64,000 nt of DNA. Origin: Hymenobacter psychrophilus. GTDB taxonomy: Bacteria > Bacteroidota > Bacteroidia > Cytophagales > Hymenobacteraceae. Under the pieces are notes generated by a model, which was not told the origin of the DNA, did no database searches, and saw nothing but the letters and a program-made list of their open reading frames with translations. Where the stretch lies: assembly GCF_900107135.1 (NCBI RefSeq), contig NZ_FNOV01000003.1, positions 186,001 to 250,000 on the forward strand, written 5' to 3'. The translations under genes and the position numbers were made by a program. Of this stretch, positions 15,540 to 24,548 are shown piece by piece. Positions within the stretch are counted from its first letter, which is position 1; the number at the start of each line of letters is the position of its first letter.

Positions 15540-16979
15540 ATGCGCTTCCTTTCGTTACTACCGCTACTGGCAGGGGCGCTGGTGGCCACGCCTGCCCTGG
15601 CCCAGCATCACCCCGCACCGCCGTCCACCCCCGCCGACACTGCCCGCCAGGCCATGCCGGGGATGAACCACGCCGGCCACAACATGCCCGGCATGAACCA
15701 CGGGGCTACTATGGAAAACGGCAGCATGGAAAACGGCGGCATGGAGAACATGAGCCACGCCTACTCGCGCAACCTGCTCATGAACCGCAACGGGTCGGGC
15801 ACGGCTTGGAACCCCGATAATACGCCCATGTATATGTGGATGCATCATAAAGGCGCGTGGATGATTATGAACCACGGGGCCATTACCCCGCGCTTCACCA
15901 GCCAGAATATCGGCCGCAAAAACGGGCAGCGCGGCGGCAGCACCTTCGACGCGCCCAACTGGTTCATGACGATGGCCCAGCGCAACATCGGCCAGAAGGG
16001 CCTGCTCAACTTCACGGCCATGCTCTCGCTCGACCCGCTCACGGAGGGCGGCAACGGCTACCCGCTGCTATTCCAGAGCGGCGAAGCCTACAAAGGCCAA
16101 CCACTAGTCGACCGCCAGCACCCGCACGACCTGTTTTCATCGCTGAGTGTCGGCTATACCCACGCCTTCTCGAAGGATGTGGACCTGAGCCTGTACGTGG
16201 GCTACCCCGGCGAGCCGGCTATTGGGCCGGTGGCGTTCATGCACCGGATTTCGGCCATGCCCAACCCCGACGCCGCCCTGGGCCACCACTGGCAGGACGC
16301 CACGCACATTACGTTTGGGGTGGCCACGCTGGGGCTGCGCTACAAGCAGTTCAAGCTCGAAGGCTCCAACTTTACGGGCCGCGAGCCCGACGAGCACCGC
16401 TACAATTTCGATAAGCCCCGCGCCGACTCGTGGGCCGGCCGCCTGAACTGGAACCCCACCCCCGCGCTGGCCCTGCAGGTGAGCCGCGCCTTCATCAAGA
16501 GCCCCGAGCAGCTCGCCCCCGACGAGGACGTGAAGCGCACCACGGCCTCCATCATCCAGAGCAGCCAGTGGGGCGAGTACCGCTACATTACTTCGGCACT
16601 GGTTTGGGGCATGAATCAGCATGTACAGGGCGGCCATACCGACAAGGCCTCGCACTCGGTGCTGGCCGAAACCAACGTGCAGCTGGGCAAGCCGGCCGTG
16701 TACGGGCGCTACGAATTCGTGCAGAAATCGGACGAGGAACTGCAAATCGTGAGGTCCGATACTCCGACTGGCACGCACCCCACCTTCAACGTACACGCCC
16801 TCACAATGGGAGCCAACTACCGGGTAGCCCAGGTGGCAAAAATTGATTTCACGCTGGGCGCCCAAGCCACCGTGTACCGCCCCGAGGAGGCCATTCGCGG
16901 CTTTTACGGCAGCACGCCGGTATCGGGGCAGGTGTACCTGCGGCTGAACCCCTCGCTGATGCGTATGGGCAAGATGTAG
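15540..16979 (+). CDS. Met/His-rich outer-membrane protein, probable copper-related
   Basis: 479 residues. After a signal peptide (cleavage near 'PALAQ') comes a 50-residue linker packed with metal ligands ('MPGMNHAGHNMPGMNHG', then repeated 'ENG' units with Met). Next is 'MYMWMHHKGAWMIMNHG' and then a beta-barrel-like remainder with alternating strands. The linker recalls the Met-rich part of CopB/PcoB copper-resistance porins, although the whole protein is not clearly that family. The upstream AraC gene has a CxxC metal-binding-like domain, which supports a copper or silver role. No binding is shown by sequence alone. Confidence 0.72.
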   Translation: MRFLSLLPLLAGALVATPALAQHHPAPPSTPADTARQAMPGMNHAGHNMPGMNHGATMENGSMENGGMENMSHAYSRNLLMNRNGSGTAWNPDNTPMYMWMHHKGAWMIMNHGAITPRFTSQNIGRKNGQRGGSTFDAPNWFMTMAQRNIGQKGLLNFTAMLSLDPLTEGGNGYPLLFQSGEAYKGQPLVDRQHPHDLFSSLSVGYTHAFSKDVDLSLYVGYPGEPAIGPVAFMHRISAMPNPDAALGHHWQDATHITFGVATLGLRYKQFKLEGSNFTGREPDEHRYNFDKPRADSWAGRLNWNPTPALALQVSRAFIKSPEQLAPDEDVKRTTASIIQSSQWGEYRYITSALVWGMNQHVQGGHTDKASHSVLAETNVQLGKPAVYGRYEFVQKSDEELQIVRSDTPTGTHPTFNVHALTMGANYRVAQVAKIDFTLGAQATVYRPEEAIRGFYGSTPVSGQVYLRLNPSLMRMGKM

Positions 16980-16998
16980 GTAACGACGGGCAAGGCCG

Positions 16999-17006
16999 TA
17001 CCTTTG
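16999..17006 (+). promoter_or_regulatory. -7 box (TACCTTTG) for the radical SAM gene
   Basis: TAnnTTTG element 46 nt before the TTG at 17053. Confidence 0.5.
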
Positions 17007-17052
17007 CGGGCACCTTTCGCGCCGCCCGGCGGTTGCTTTCCGCACGGCTCGT

Positions 17053-19347
17053 TTGGCCTTTATCCTTGATTCCTTCGCGTTGACTTCGCCCACCGTTCTG
17101 CTTATCACCCCGCCGCTCACGCAGCTCAACACGCCCTACCCGGCTACGGCCTACATCAAGGGCTTTTTGGGCGGGCGCGGCTACGCCGTTACGCAGGCCG
17201 ATTTGGGGTTGGAGCTGGTGCTGAAGCTGTTTTCGCGCGCGGGCCTGACGCGGGTTTTCGCCGAAATTGAAGCCGGCGACTTCCGGCTGAGCGACAATGT
17301 GCGCCGGATGATGCGGCTCAAAAACAGCTATTTGAGCACTGTTGAGCCCGTCGTGCGGTTTCTGCAGAACAAGGACAGCACCCTGGCGCCCCGCATCTGC
17401 CACTCGCGCTACCTGCCCGAAGCCAGCCGCTTCGACAACGTAGCCGATCTGGAAACGGCTTTTGGTACAATGGGCCTTACCGACCAGGCCCGCCACTTGG
17501 CCACGCTTTACCTCGAAGATCTGGGCGACCTGCTCAAAGAAACGGTGGGCCCGCAGTTCGGCTTTTCGCGCTACGCCGAGAAGCTGGGTATGTCGGCCAC
17601 TACCTTCGACGAGCTCCACGCGGCCCTACAGGCTCCGCCCAACCTCCTCGACGAGTTGCTGCTGGAGCTGCTCGACGACCTTGTGGCCCGCGTGCAGCCC
17701 GACATTGTGGGCTTCACGGTACCGTTTCCGGGCAACCTTTATGGCGCGCTGCGCCTGGCTGGCCGCGTAAAAGAAACCAGCCCCGCCACCTACACCATAA
17801 TGGGCGGCGGCTACCCCAACACCGAACTGCGCAGCATCAAGGAGCCCCGCTTCTTCGACTACATCGACTTCCTGACCCTGGACGACGGCGAAGGGCCGTG
17901 GCTGCGCTTGCTTCAAGCTATTAGCTGTGAGCTCTTAGCTATTAGCACTCCGTCGGATAAGCATGCTCAGTCGAATCCGAACGAAAAAACTATTCGCTAT
18001 CCGCTAGCAGCCAACAGCTTGGCAACGCTGCAGCGGACGTTTCTGCGCAACGCCACCGGCGAGGTGGAATACATCAACCACCCGCAGCCCGACATTCCGC
18101 ATCCCGAGGTAGGCACGCCCGATTATTCGGATTTACCGCTGGGCGAGTATTTGTCGGTGATTGAGGTGCTGAACCCAATGCATCGGCTCTGGAGCGACGG
18201 GCGCTGGAACAAGCTGACGGTGGCCCACGGCTGCTACTGGAAGCGCTGCTCCTTCTGCGACGTGACCCTGGATTACATCGGCCGCTACGAAACGGCCCCC
18301 GCTGCCCTGCTGGCCGACCGCATCGAGCAAATCGTGGCCCAAACCGGCCAGACGGGCTTTCACTTTGTGGATGAGGCCGCCCCGCCGCTGGCGTTGCGCG
18401 AGTTGGCCATCGAGCTGCTCAAGCGCCGCACCGGCATTACGTGGTGGGGCAACATCCGCTTCGAGAAAACCTTCTCGCCCGATTTGTGCCGGCTGCTGGC
18501 CGCCAGCGGCTGCATTGCCGTGAGCGGAGGCCTGGAAGTGGCCTCGGACCGGCTACTGGCCCTCATGGAAAAGGGCGTGACCATCGCCCAGGTGGCCCGC
18601 GTAACCGACGGCTTCACGCAGGCCGGCGTGATGGTACATGCCTACCTGATGTATGGCTTCCCCACCCAAACCACGCAGGAAACCGTGGATAGCCTGGAAA
18701 TCGTGCGGCAGCTATTTCAGGCGGGCATTATCCAGAGCGGCTACTGGCACCGGTTTTCGATGACGGCGCACTCGCCGGTAGGGCGCAATCCGGCCAAGTA
18801 CCAGGTGGCCGCCATCGGCCCCGAGCCCGGCCCCTTCGCCTGGAACGACCTCTGGCACGACGACCCCACTGGCACCGACCACGCGCAGTTCGGGCCGGGC
18901 CTGGCCAAGGCCCTTTACAACTACCTGCACGGCGTGGCCCTGCACGAACCGTTGGGCTTCTGGTTCGATTTTCGGGTGCCCAAAACTACGGTGCCGCGCC
19001 ACGTGGTGGCCCAGGCCCTGCAGGAGCCCGCTAAACCCGATTTCGCGAAGCAAAACCAACGCCTGTTTTGGCTCGGCAATACCCCAGAGCTACACGTGGA
19101 AACCGGTAAGAAGGGCGGCCGCGCCGTACTCACGTTCTACGAGCAGGCCGAGGATTTCGAGTTGAAAGTATCCGCTACCATTGGCCCCTGGCTGCATAAG
19201 CTGCTTACCAGCCTCAGCAGTGATTATGGCACCAAAATCCTGCTCAAAGACGCGGCCCAGAGCTTCCCGGCCGGCCAGCCGTTCGGGCAGTTCCTGGAGT
19301 CGGCGGCGTGGCTGACATTGCGCGAGAAGGGCCTGCTGGTGCTATAA
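17053..19347 (+). CDS. B12-binding radical SAM protein
   Basis: About 764 residues from a TTG at 17053; a TTG at 17080 is equally possible, and no ATG precedes the conserved fold. The N-terminal half has a cobalamin-binding-like Rossmann part ('VGFTVPFPGNLYGALRLA', 'MGGGYPNTELR'). The radical SAM core follows with 'AHGCYWKRCSFCD': Cys394, Cys399 and Cys402, spaced CX4CX2C rather than the usual CX3CX2C. 'CIAVSGGLEVASDRLL' and 'VMVHAYLMYGFPTQT' are typical later blocks. Residues 288-323 are encoded by a palindromic repeat inserted in frame (17914-18021). B12-dependent methyl transfer or a rearrangement is likely; the substrate is unknown. A B12 uptake locus lies 5 kb upstream. Confidence 0.82.
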   Translation: MAFILDSFALTSPTVLLITPPLTQLNTPYPATAYIKGFLGGRGYAVTQADLGLELVLKLFSRAGLTRVFAEIEAGDFRLSDNVRRMMRLKNSYLSTVEPVVRFLQNKDSTLAPRICHSRYLPEASRFDNVADLETAFGTMGLTDQARHLATLYLEDLGDLLKETVGPQFGFSRYAEKLGMSATTFDELHAALQAPPNLLDELLLELLDDLVARVQPDIVGFTVPFPGNLYGALRLAGRVKETSPATYTIMGGGYPNTELRSIKEPRFFDYIDFLTLDDGEGPWLRLLQAISCELLAISTPSDKHAQSNPNEKTIRYPLAANSLATLQRTFLRNATGEVEYINHPQPDIPHPEVGTPDYSDLPLGEYLSVIEVLNPMHRLWSDGRWNKLTVAHGCYWKRCSFCDVTLDYIGRYETAPAALLADRIEQIVAQTGQTGFHFVDEAAPPLALRELAIELLKRRTGITWWGNIRFEKTFSPDLCRLLAASGCIAVSGGLEVASDRLLALMEKGVTIAQVARVTDGFTQAGVMVHAYLMYGFPTQTTQETVDSLEIVRQLFQAGIIQSGYWHRFSMTAHSPVGRNPAKYQVAAIGPEPGPFAWNDLWHDDPTGTDHAQFGPGLAKALYNYLHGVALHEPLGFWFDFRVPKTTVPRHVVAQALQEPAKPDFAKQNQRLFWLGNTPELHVETGKKGGRAVLTFYEQAEDFELKVSATIGPWLHKLLTSLSSDYGTKILLKDAAQSFPAGQPFGQFLESAAWLTLREKGLLVL
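17914..18021. repeat. Palindromic element inserted in frame within the radical SAM gene
   Basis: Imperfect 33-bp arms (17914-17946 and 17989-18021, about 24 of 33 positions pairing) enclose a spacer. The total is 108 nt, exactly 36 codons. AGCTATTAGC-like motifs repeat within the left arm. Confidence 0.6.
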
Positions 19348-19468
19348 AAGGCGTGAGGGGCATCTTGCCTGCTGGTTAGCAAAATTTTATCTCGTCCCGG
19401 TGCTCAGTTTGGACCAACTATTGTCGGGGGCTGATATCCTTTCATTTTCCAGTTTAAAGCCCCCAGTT

Positions 19469-19960
19469 ATGCACACCTCTTTACGCTTTTATGCCGCCAC
19501 CGCCCCGCTATGCGCACTGCTGGCGCTAACGGCCTGCTCGAAACGCAACGACGCTATTCCCCAGCAGCCCGTGTTGGCCAGCTGGACGATGGACGGGCAG
19601 GAGCGCACCTCGACCAATACACGGGCTGAAACAAGTTTTGACAAGGTAGACGTCTATATCTACCAGAATTTCATGACCCCGAATTCGAACGGTACGGAGG
19701 TTACCGTATCGCTCTATATTCCAAAGCAGATCGGGACGTACACAATCGGCCCCAACTCGCAGGCACGGGCCAATTTCATCGACCTTGACACGAGCACCGG
19801 AGTAAACAAAGAGTCCTATACCGCCGAGGCTGGCTCCATCACTATTTCCACCCTCACGGCCACCAGCGTTTCGGGCACCTTTACACTCACGGGTACAGGG
19901 TACCTGAATAAGCAGTTGACGAAGAGCCTTACGAATGGCAAATTCACAGCAGCGCTGTAA
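19469..19960 (+). CDS. Lipoprotein of unknown function
   Basis: A 163-residue lipoprotein (signal ending 'LLALTACSKRND'). The mature part is beta-rich and Thr/Ser-rich: 'EVTVSLYIPKQIGTYTIGPNS', then 'SITISTLTATSVSGTFTLTGTGYL'. The 'GTYTIG...V.GTF.L' pattern resembles small Bacteroidota lipoproteins of the DUF6252 kind, a weak match by eye. I chose the ATG at 19469 for its signal peptide. Terminated by the hairpin at 19988-20030. Confidence 0.65.
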   Translation: MHTSLRFYAATAPLCALLALTACSKRNDAIPQQPVLASWTMDGQERTSTNTRAETSFDKVDVYIYQNFMTPNSNGTEVTVSLYIPKQIGTYTIGPNSQARANFIDLDTSTGVNKESYTAEAGSITISTLTATSVSGTFTLTGTGYLNKQLTKSLTNGKFTAAL

Positions 19961-19987
19961 GCCTGTAGCCAGGAAAGCCCGCCAGAT

Positions 19988-20030
19988 AAACAGAGAGCCC
20001 AATAGCAAGACACTACTGGGCTCTCTGTTT
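19988..20030. terminator. Bidirectional terminator between convergent genes
   Basis: 18-bp arms 19988-20005 and 20013-20030 with one mismatch, flanked by AAA and TTT. Confidence 0.85.
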
Positions 20031-20054
20031 AACTGACATAACGCTTCGGATCGG

Positions 20055-20312
20055 CTAGAAGCTGCCGTCTTTCACGCACTGCCGAATCAGGTCTTTCAGG
20101 CGGTCAATATTCTTGGTTTCCTGCGTTTTCATATCCATCCAGAACTGCTTGCTCTCCTTGGGGCCACCTTTTTCGGCGTTGGCAATGTACTGGTCGTAGC
20201 GCCACAGGGCATCGAGCCTAGTGTTCAGATCGTGCACCAAGTCGTGGGTATGGTTGGGAAGTCCTTTAGTTTCGCCGACATGCTTCTCGGCCTGGTCGTT
20301 GGCAGTTGCCAT
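20055..20312 (-). CDS. Small charged cytoplasmic protein, unknown
   Basis: 85 residues with no signal or TM segment. It is mostly helical and charged ('DLVHDLNTRLDALWRYDQYIANAEKGG...IDRLKDLIRQCVKDG'). No family recognised, although the pattern of a Trp-Arg-Tyr core in two helices resembles small stress-associated proteins. It has clear ends, a hairpin after its stop and GC-rich codon use like the neighbours, so I take it as a real gene. Confidence 0.6.
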   Translation of the reverse strand: MATANDQAEKHVGETKGLPNHTHDLVHDLNTRLDALWRYDQYIANAEKGGPKESKQFWMDMKTQETKNIDRLKDLIRQCVKDGSF

Positions 20313-20462
20313 AATTACAGGGGGTTAAGTGGAAGGAATATATTTATCAAGGTAAACGGGAGTTTTCACGTTTCGGCCGAGACTAATTTATAAGATTCTG
20401 ACATACAGACGACAGGATGCACTTTACGGGTCCGGCGTATCGGCCGACCAAAAATCAAGCTT

Positions 20463-22925
20463 TCAAAACGGCACTACCACCTTCACGCTCAGGTTGCGGC
20501 CGGGGCTGTAGATGCCCAAGCGGCCGGTGGGCGAGGCGCGGTAGTACTCGAAGTACTTGAGACGGTTGAGGTGGGACTGGTAGGCCACATCGAACAGGTT
20601 ATCGGCCTGGAGCACCAGGTGCAGGACGTCGCGGCCGGTGGCGGTGCGCAGGGTGGTGCCCGCCCCCAAGCCTGTCAGCACGTAGCCGGACGTAGCCGTT
20701 TCGGCACCGTCTACGGCGTAGAAGCGGTTCTGGCGGGCAGTACCGGCCACCGAAACGCGCAGGTAGCTATCGGCTAATCGACGGCCGGGCTGGTCGGGCA
20801 GCGTAAAGCGCAGCTCGGTTTGGGCAGTAGGAGCCGGAATCAGGGGGAGGTAGCGGGCCGCAACGCCTTCCCGGTCGCGTAGCGTGGCATTTTTGTTGAG
20901 GCCGATTACCAAGGCCGCGCCCGAGCGCCAGCTCAGCCAGGGCAGTGCTGTAGGATGCACATTAAAGGCTAACTCGCCCCCGTAGAGGGTGGCCGCTGCC
21001 TGCTGAAACTTGTAGGTAGAGTTGCCAAACTGGTCGCTCAGCGCCTGTCCATTGGCATCAAACTGCTTGGCCTGGTAAATGAAGTTCTCGACGTGGTTGT
21101 AGAAGGCCTCGACGCTGGCCTCGAAGCCCGGCGACTTCCAAAGCACGCCCACGTCTTCCTGCCAGTTGAATTCAGGCTCAAAGCGGGGGTTGCCCAGGTA
21201 GATGATGTGGGCGCCTGGGTCGAGGCCGTTGGAGCCGATTTCGGGGATGTTGGGGGCGCGGTAGCCGCGAGCCACGTTGGCCCGCAACACCAGGTTCGGG
21301 CCCACCGCGTACGAGCCGCCCACACTGGCCGACACGCCCCGGTACACTTTATGGAAATTCGAAAATTGCCGCTCGGCCCCGGGTGTGCCGGCGGCGGCCC
21401 TGGTACCGAAACCAGTAGCCGGGTCGGTGCCCGTATAGAAGTCATTCCAACTCACCACGCGGGTATCGTAGCGCAGGCCGCCGGTCAACTCCAAGGCCCC
21501 AAAGCCCTTTTTCACTACTCCAAAGCCCCCGATATCAAATAGCCGGTAGGGCGGAATGGCGAAGTCGGTGGCGTTCAGGTGCTGGTTGTCCTGGCCCATG
21601 CCGTTCACGCCCACCGTCAACTCGTAGCCGTTAAAATCCTGGAACAGGTAGCGCGCCTGGTAGTTGAGCGTAGTCAGGCGCAGGTCGAGGCCGGGCTGGT
21701 TGGGTTCGGTGGGGTGGTTGAACTCCTGGCGGTGGTTTTGTTGCACACCCAGCAGCAGGTGCAGCTCGCCGGGGCCGGTTTTCAACTCGCTCGTAGCAAA
21801 GGCCCGGTAGTGCTGAATGTTCTGGTGCAGGTTGCTGATGCGGTAGCTCTTCAGCTCCGAATTGCTCACCACCGGACGGTTGTTGAAGTCGTCCTGCTCA
21901 CCATCGAAGACCTGGCGGCTGAAGGCCCGGCTTAGCGAGTCGCGGCTGCCATCGGGTATTTCCTGCAGGTTATTGTAGGCCGTCAGCCACAGGCGCACAT
22001 TGCCCCACTCCTGCTGCACGCCCACTATGCCCGTCAGGTTCAGCTCCCGAAAACCGGTATTATACACCCGGCCATCCACCGGGTTGCTGTAGTCGCGGGC
22101 CCAGCGGTGGCTACCCCGTAAGCTGGTCTGGAAGCCATTTTTCTGGTAGTCGAAGGCCAGCGACTTACCCACCAAGCCGTTTACCGACTGATATTCGGCC
22201 AATGCTTCGCCGTGCAGCTCACCGTTGGGGCCGGTGGGCAGGGCGGGCAGCAGATTAACTACGCCAGCTACGGCATCGGAGCCATAGAGCAGGCTGGCCG
22301 GGCCCTTTACCACTTCCACGCGGTCGAGACCGTAGCCGTCCACCTCAATGCCATGCTCGTCGCCCCACTGCTGACCCTCCTGGCGCAGCCCGTTGAACAT
22401 GGTGAGCACCCGGTTGTAGCCCAGGCCCCGGATAAAGGGCTTACTGATGTTGGGGCCGGTGGTTACGGCGGCCAGGCCCGGCACCCCGCGCACGGCCGCA
22501 TCAATGGCGTTACCATTGGCATTGAGGCGGATTTCGCGGCCCGTTATGGCGGCAATGGGTACCGGCGAACGGCGGATTTCGGTGCTCCGGCTCACGCCGG
22601 TAACGACCACCTCCTCCAGCGTACTCTCGGTCGATTGCAGCCGGACCGTCAGGACCTGGGCCAGCGGCAGCGTTACGGTTTGGCTGGCCATGATGTATCC
22701 CACCGCGCTAATCTGCATCGGCTGCGTCCCGGCAGGCAGGACGGAGAGCGTAAACCGGCCATTTTCATCGGCGGCAGTGCCCTTCTGAAGAGCCGGCAGG
22801 GCCACATTGGCGAACGGCACAGGCTGGCTCCGCTCATCAAGCACCACCCCGCGCAGCGTGCTGGTTTGGGCCAGGGCCGGCAGGGCCAGCAGCAGGGAAA
22901 AAAGCAGCGTAAGAACTGTCTTCAT
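20463..22925 (-). CDS. TonB-dependent receptor, probable metal/metallophore uptake
   Basis: 820 residues. Signal peptide to about residue 19, then a carboxypeptidase-like regulatory domain ('LRGVVLDERSQPVPFANVAL'), a TonB box region ('TLEEVVVTG'), a plug ('IDAAVRGVPGLAAVTTGPNISKPFIRGLGYNRVL') and a barrel ending in 'NLSVKVVVPF' with a terminal Phe. The plug loop 'GQQWGDEHGIEVDGYG' puts Asp, Glu and His together. Zinc-type receptors such as ZnuD carry similar acidic/His loops, so a metal ligand is plausible. The 16-bp palindrome TTTAG-N6-CTAAA 23 nt before the ATG also occurs before mntH, so manganese or iron uptake is the best guess. Ligand not proven. Confidence 0.85.
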   Translation of the reverse strand: MKTVLTLLFSLLLALPALAQTSTLRGVVLDERSQPVPFANVALPALQKGTAADENGRFTLSVLPAGTQPMQISAVGYIMASQTVTLPLAQVLTVRLQSTESTLEEVVVTGVSRSTEIRRSPVPIAAITGREIRLNANGNAIDAAVRGVPGLAAVTTGPNISKPFIRGLGYNRVLTMFNGLRQEGQQWGDEHGIEVDGYGLDRVEVVKGPASLLYGSDAVAGVVNLLPALPTGPNGELHGEALAEYQSVNGLVGKSLAFDYQKNGFQTSLRGSHRWARDYSNPVDGRVYNTGFRELNLTGIVGVQQEWGNVRLWLTAYNNLQEIPDGSRDSLSRAFSRQVFDGEQDDFNNRPVVSNSELKSYRISNLHQNIQHYRAFATSELKTGPGELHLLLGVQQNHRQEFNHPTEPNQPGLDLRLTTLNYQARYLFQDFNGYELTVGVNGMGQDNQHLNATDFAIPPYRLFDIGGFGVVKKGFGALELTGGLRYDTRVVSWNDFYTGTDPATGFGTRAAAGTPGAERQFSNFHKVYRGVSASVGGSYAVGPNLVLRANVARGYRAPNIPEIGSNGLDPGAHIIYLGNPRFEPEFNWQEDVGVLWKSPGFEASVEAFYNHVENFIYQAKQFDANGQALSDQFGNSTYKFQQAAATLYGGELAFNVHPTALPWLSWRSGAALVIGLNKNATLRDREGVAARYLPLIPAPTAQTELRFTLPDQPGRRLADSYLRVSVAGTARQNRFYAVDGAETATSGYVLTGLGAGTTLRTATGRDVLHLVLQADNLFDVAYQSHLNRLKYFEYYRASPTGRLGIYSPGRNLSVKVVVPF

Positions 22926-22947
22926 TTTAGTGGTGGTTAATTTTAAA

Positions 22948-22963
22948 TTTAGATGTATCTAAA
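22948..22963 (-). promoter_or_regulatory. Predicted DtxR/MntR-type operator before the TonB receptor
   Basis: TTTAGATGTATCTAAA: perfect 7-bp arms with a 2-nt centre, 23-38 nt upstream of the receptor ATG. Shares the TTTAG-N6-CTAAA frame with the site at 24549. Confidence 0.65.
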
Positions 22964-22977
22964 CCTTTAGTCGAAAG

Positions 22978-23004
22978 AAAAGCCACAAGCGGGTTGCGGC
23001 TTTT
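22978..23004 (-). terminator. Terminator after mntH
   Basis: 11-bp arms 22978-22988 and 22994-23004 with one mismatch; on the minus strand the second arm ends in TTTT. It separates mntH from the receptor gene. Confidence 0.65.
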
Positions 23005-23030
23005 CGGAATGATGATAGGGGGCTGGCCAA

Positions 23031-23104
23031 GCGTCCCAGGGTTGAAACCCTGGGCTGCGGAGCTAATTCCTGCTCACTAGCCCCGGGCTTCAGCCCTGGG
23101 ACGC
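23031..23104. repeat. Inverted repeat (26-bp arms) between mntH and receptor gene
   Basis: Arms 23031-23056 and 23079-23104 pair with a few mismatches. Each arm is itself a hairpin of the CCAGGGTTGAAACCCTGG kind. The end sequence GGGACGCC is repeated once more just after, up to 23114. Confidence 0.7.
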
Positions 23105-23113
23105 CTGGGACGC

Positions 23114-24493
23114 CTACGCCCCCGTGAAGAATTGGTACAGCAGGTAACCGTTCAGACCCAGAATAATGGCCGAAACTGCCCAGCAGACGGTCTGCAGCCA
23201 GGGCTTGTTCACAAACACGCCCATCTTGTGCTTGCTGCCGGTGAAGAGCACCAGCGGAATAACCGCAAAGCTCAACTGCATCGACAGAATAACCTGGCTC
23301 AACACCAGCAACTCGCTCGTGCCCTTTTCGCCGTAGAGAATGGTAACGATGAGGGCCGGCACCACGGCAATACCGCGGGTGATAAGGCGACGGACCCAGG
23401 GCTTCAACTTGATATCGAGAAAGCCCTCCATCACGATTTGCCCGGCCAGCGTACCGGTCAGGGTCGAGTTCTGGCCCGAAGCAAGCAACGCAATGGCAAA
23501 CACCGCCGAAGCTGCCCCCGCGCCCAACACCGGCGTTAGTAGTTTATGCGCGTCGTAGATATCGGCCACGTCGCGCAGGTTGTTGTTGTGGAAGGCCGCA
23601 GCCGAAACCACCAGGATGGCCCCGTTCACGAAGAAAGCCAGAAACAGCGCGACCGTGCTGTCGATGGTGGCAAACTTGATGGCCGAGCGCTTCGCTGGTT
23701 CGGTAGGTTCGATGGCCCGGGTTTGCACGATGCTGGAGTGCAAATACAGGTTGTGGGGCATTACAGTGGCCCCCAGAATACCAATGGCCAGATACAGCGC
23801 GTGCGGGTCGGTCACGATTTGCGGCTTCGGAATCAGGCCTTCGGCCAGGGCGAAGTAATCGGGGTTAGAGGCGATTATTTCATAGACAAAGCAGCCGAAA
23901 ATCACGAAAATCAGGCCGGCTACGATGCTTTCGATGATGCGGAAGCCCTTGCTCTGGAAGTAGAGTACCACCAGCACATCGGCAATGGTAAGGACCACGC
24001 CCCAGGTAAGCGGAATGCCGAAAAGCAGGTTGATGGCAATGGCCGAGCCAATGACTTCGGCCAGGTCGCAGGCGGCAATGGCAATTTCGCACAGCAGCCA
24101 GAGCACGAACGAAACGGGCTTGGAGTAATGGTCGCGGCAGGCCTGGGCAAGGTCGCGGCCCGTTACGATGCCCAGCTTCACGGCCAGGTGCTGGAGCAGT
24201 ATGGCGAAGAAGTTGGAAATCAGAATAACCGACAGCAGCATGTAGCCATACCTGGCGCCGCCCTCGATGTCGGTGGCCCAGTTGCCGGGGTCCATGTAGC
24301 CTACGGCCACCATCAGGCCTGGCCCGGTGAAGGCCCAGAGTTTACGCCAGAACGAGGCTCCCTCGGCCGGCACCGTAATCGAGGCGTACACTTCCGACAG
24401 CGAATTGGCGCGGCGCGGAAAGCGCCAGCCGGCGTCCTGATCGAACGGCGTGGTGGGCGAAGCAGCGGTAGGAGCGGGTACGGGTTGGGACAT
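23114..24493 (-). CDS. mntH: Nramp family divalent metal transporter
   Basis: 459 residues and 11 expected TM helices. The two unwound-helix metal sites of the family are present: 'DPGN' at 68-71 in TM1 and 'MPHNLYLHSS' in TM6. These bind Mn(II)/Fe(II), and the protein imports them with protons across the inner membrane. The N-terminal 50 residues are polar and longer than in E. coli MntH. A 16-bp DtxR/MntR-like palindrome lies 56-71 nt upstream of the ATG. A CDF exporter is divergent and a TonB receptor with a similar operator is downstream, so the three form a metal-homeostasis group. Confidence 0.95.
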   Translation of the reverse strand: MSQPVPAPTAASPTTPFDQDAGWRFPRRANSLSEVYASITVPAEGASFWRKLWAFTGPGLMVAVGYMDPGNWATDIEGGARYGYMLLSVILISNFFAILLQHLAVKLGIVTGRDLAQACRDHYSKPVSFVLWLLCEIAIAACDLAEVIGSAIAINLLFGIPLTWGVVLTIADVLVVLYFQSKGFRIIESIVAGLIFVIFGCFVYEIIASNPDYFALAEGLIPKPQIVTDPHALYLAIGILGATVMPHNLYLHSSIVQTRAIEPTEPAKRSAIKFATIDSTVALFLAFFVNGAILVVSAAAFHNNNLRDVADIYDAHKLLTPVLGAGAASAVFAIALLASGQNSTLTGTLAGQIVMEGFLDIKLKPWVRRLITRGIAVVPALIVTILYGEKGTSELLVLSQVILSMQLSFAVIPLVLFTGSKHKMGVFVNKPWLQTVCWAVSAIILGLNGYLLYQFFTGA

Positions 24494-24548
24494 ATATGCC
24501 AGGATGGAAGCAGGCGGTTGACGCTGCTAAGGTAAGCAGTTCTTATTT

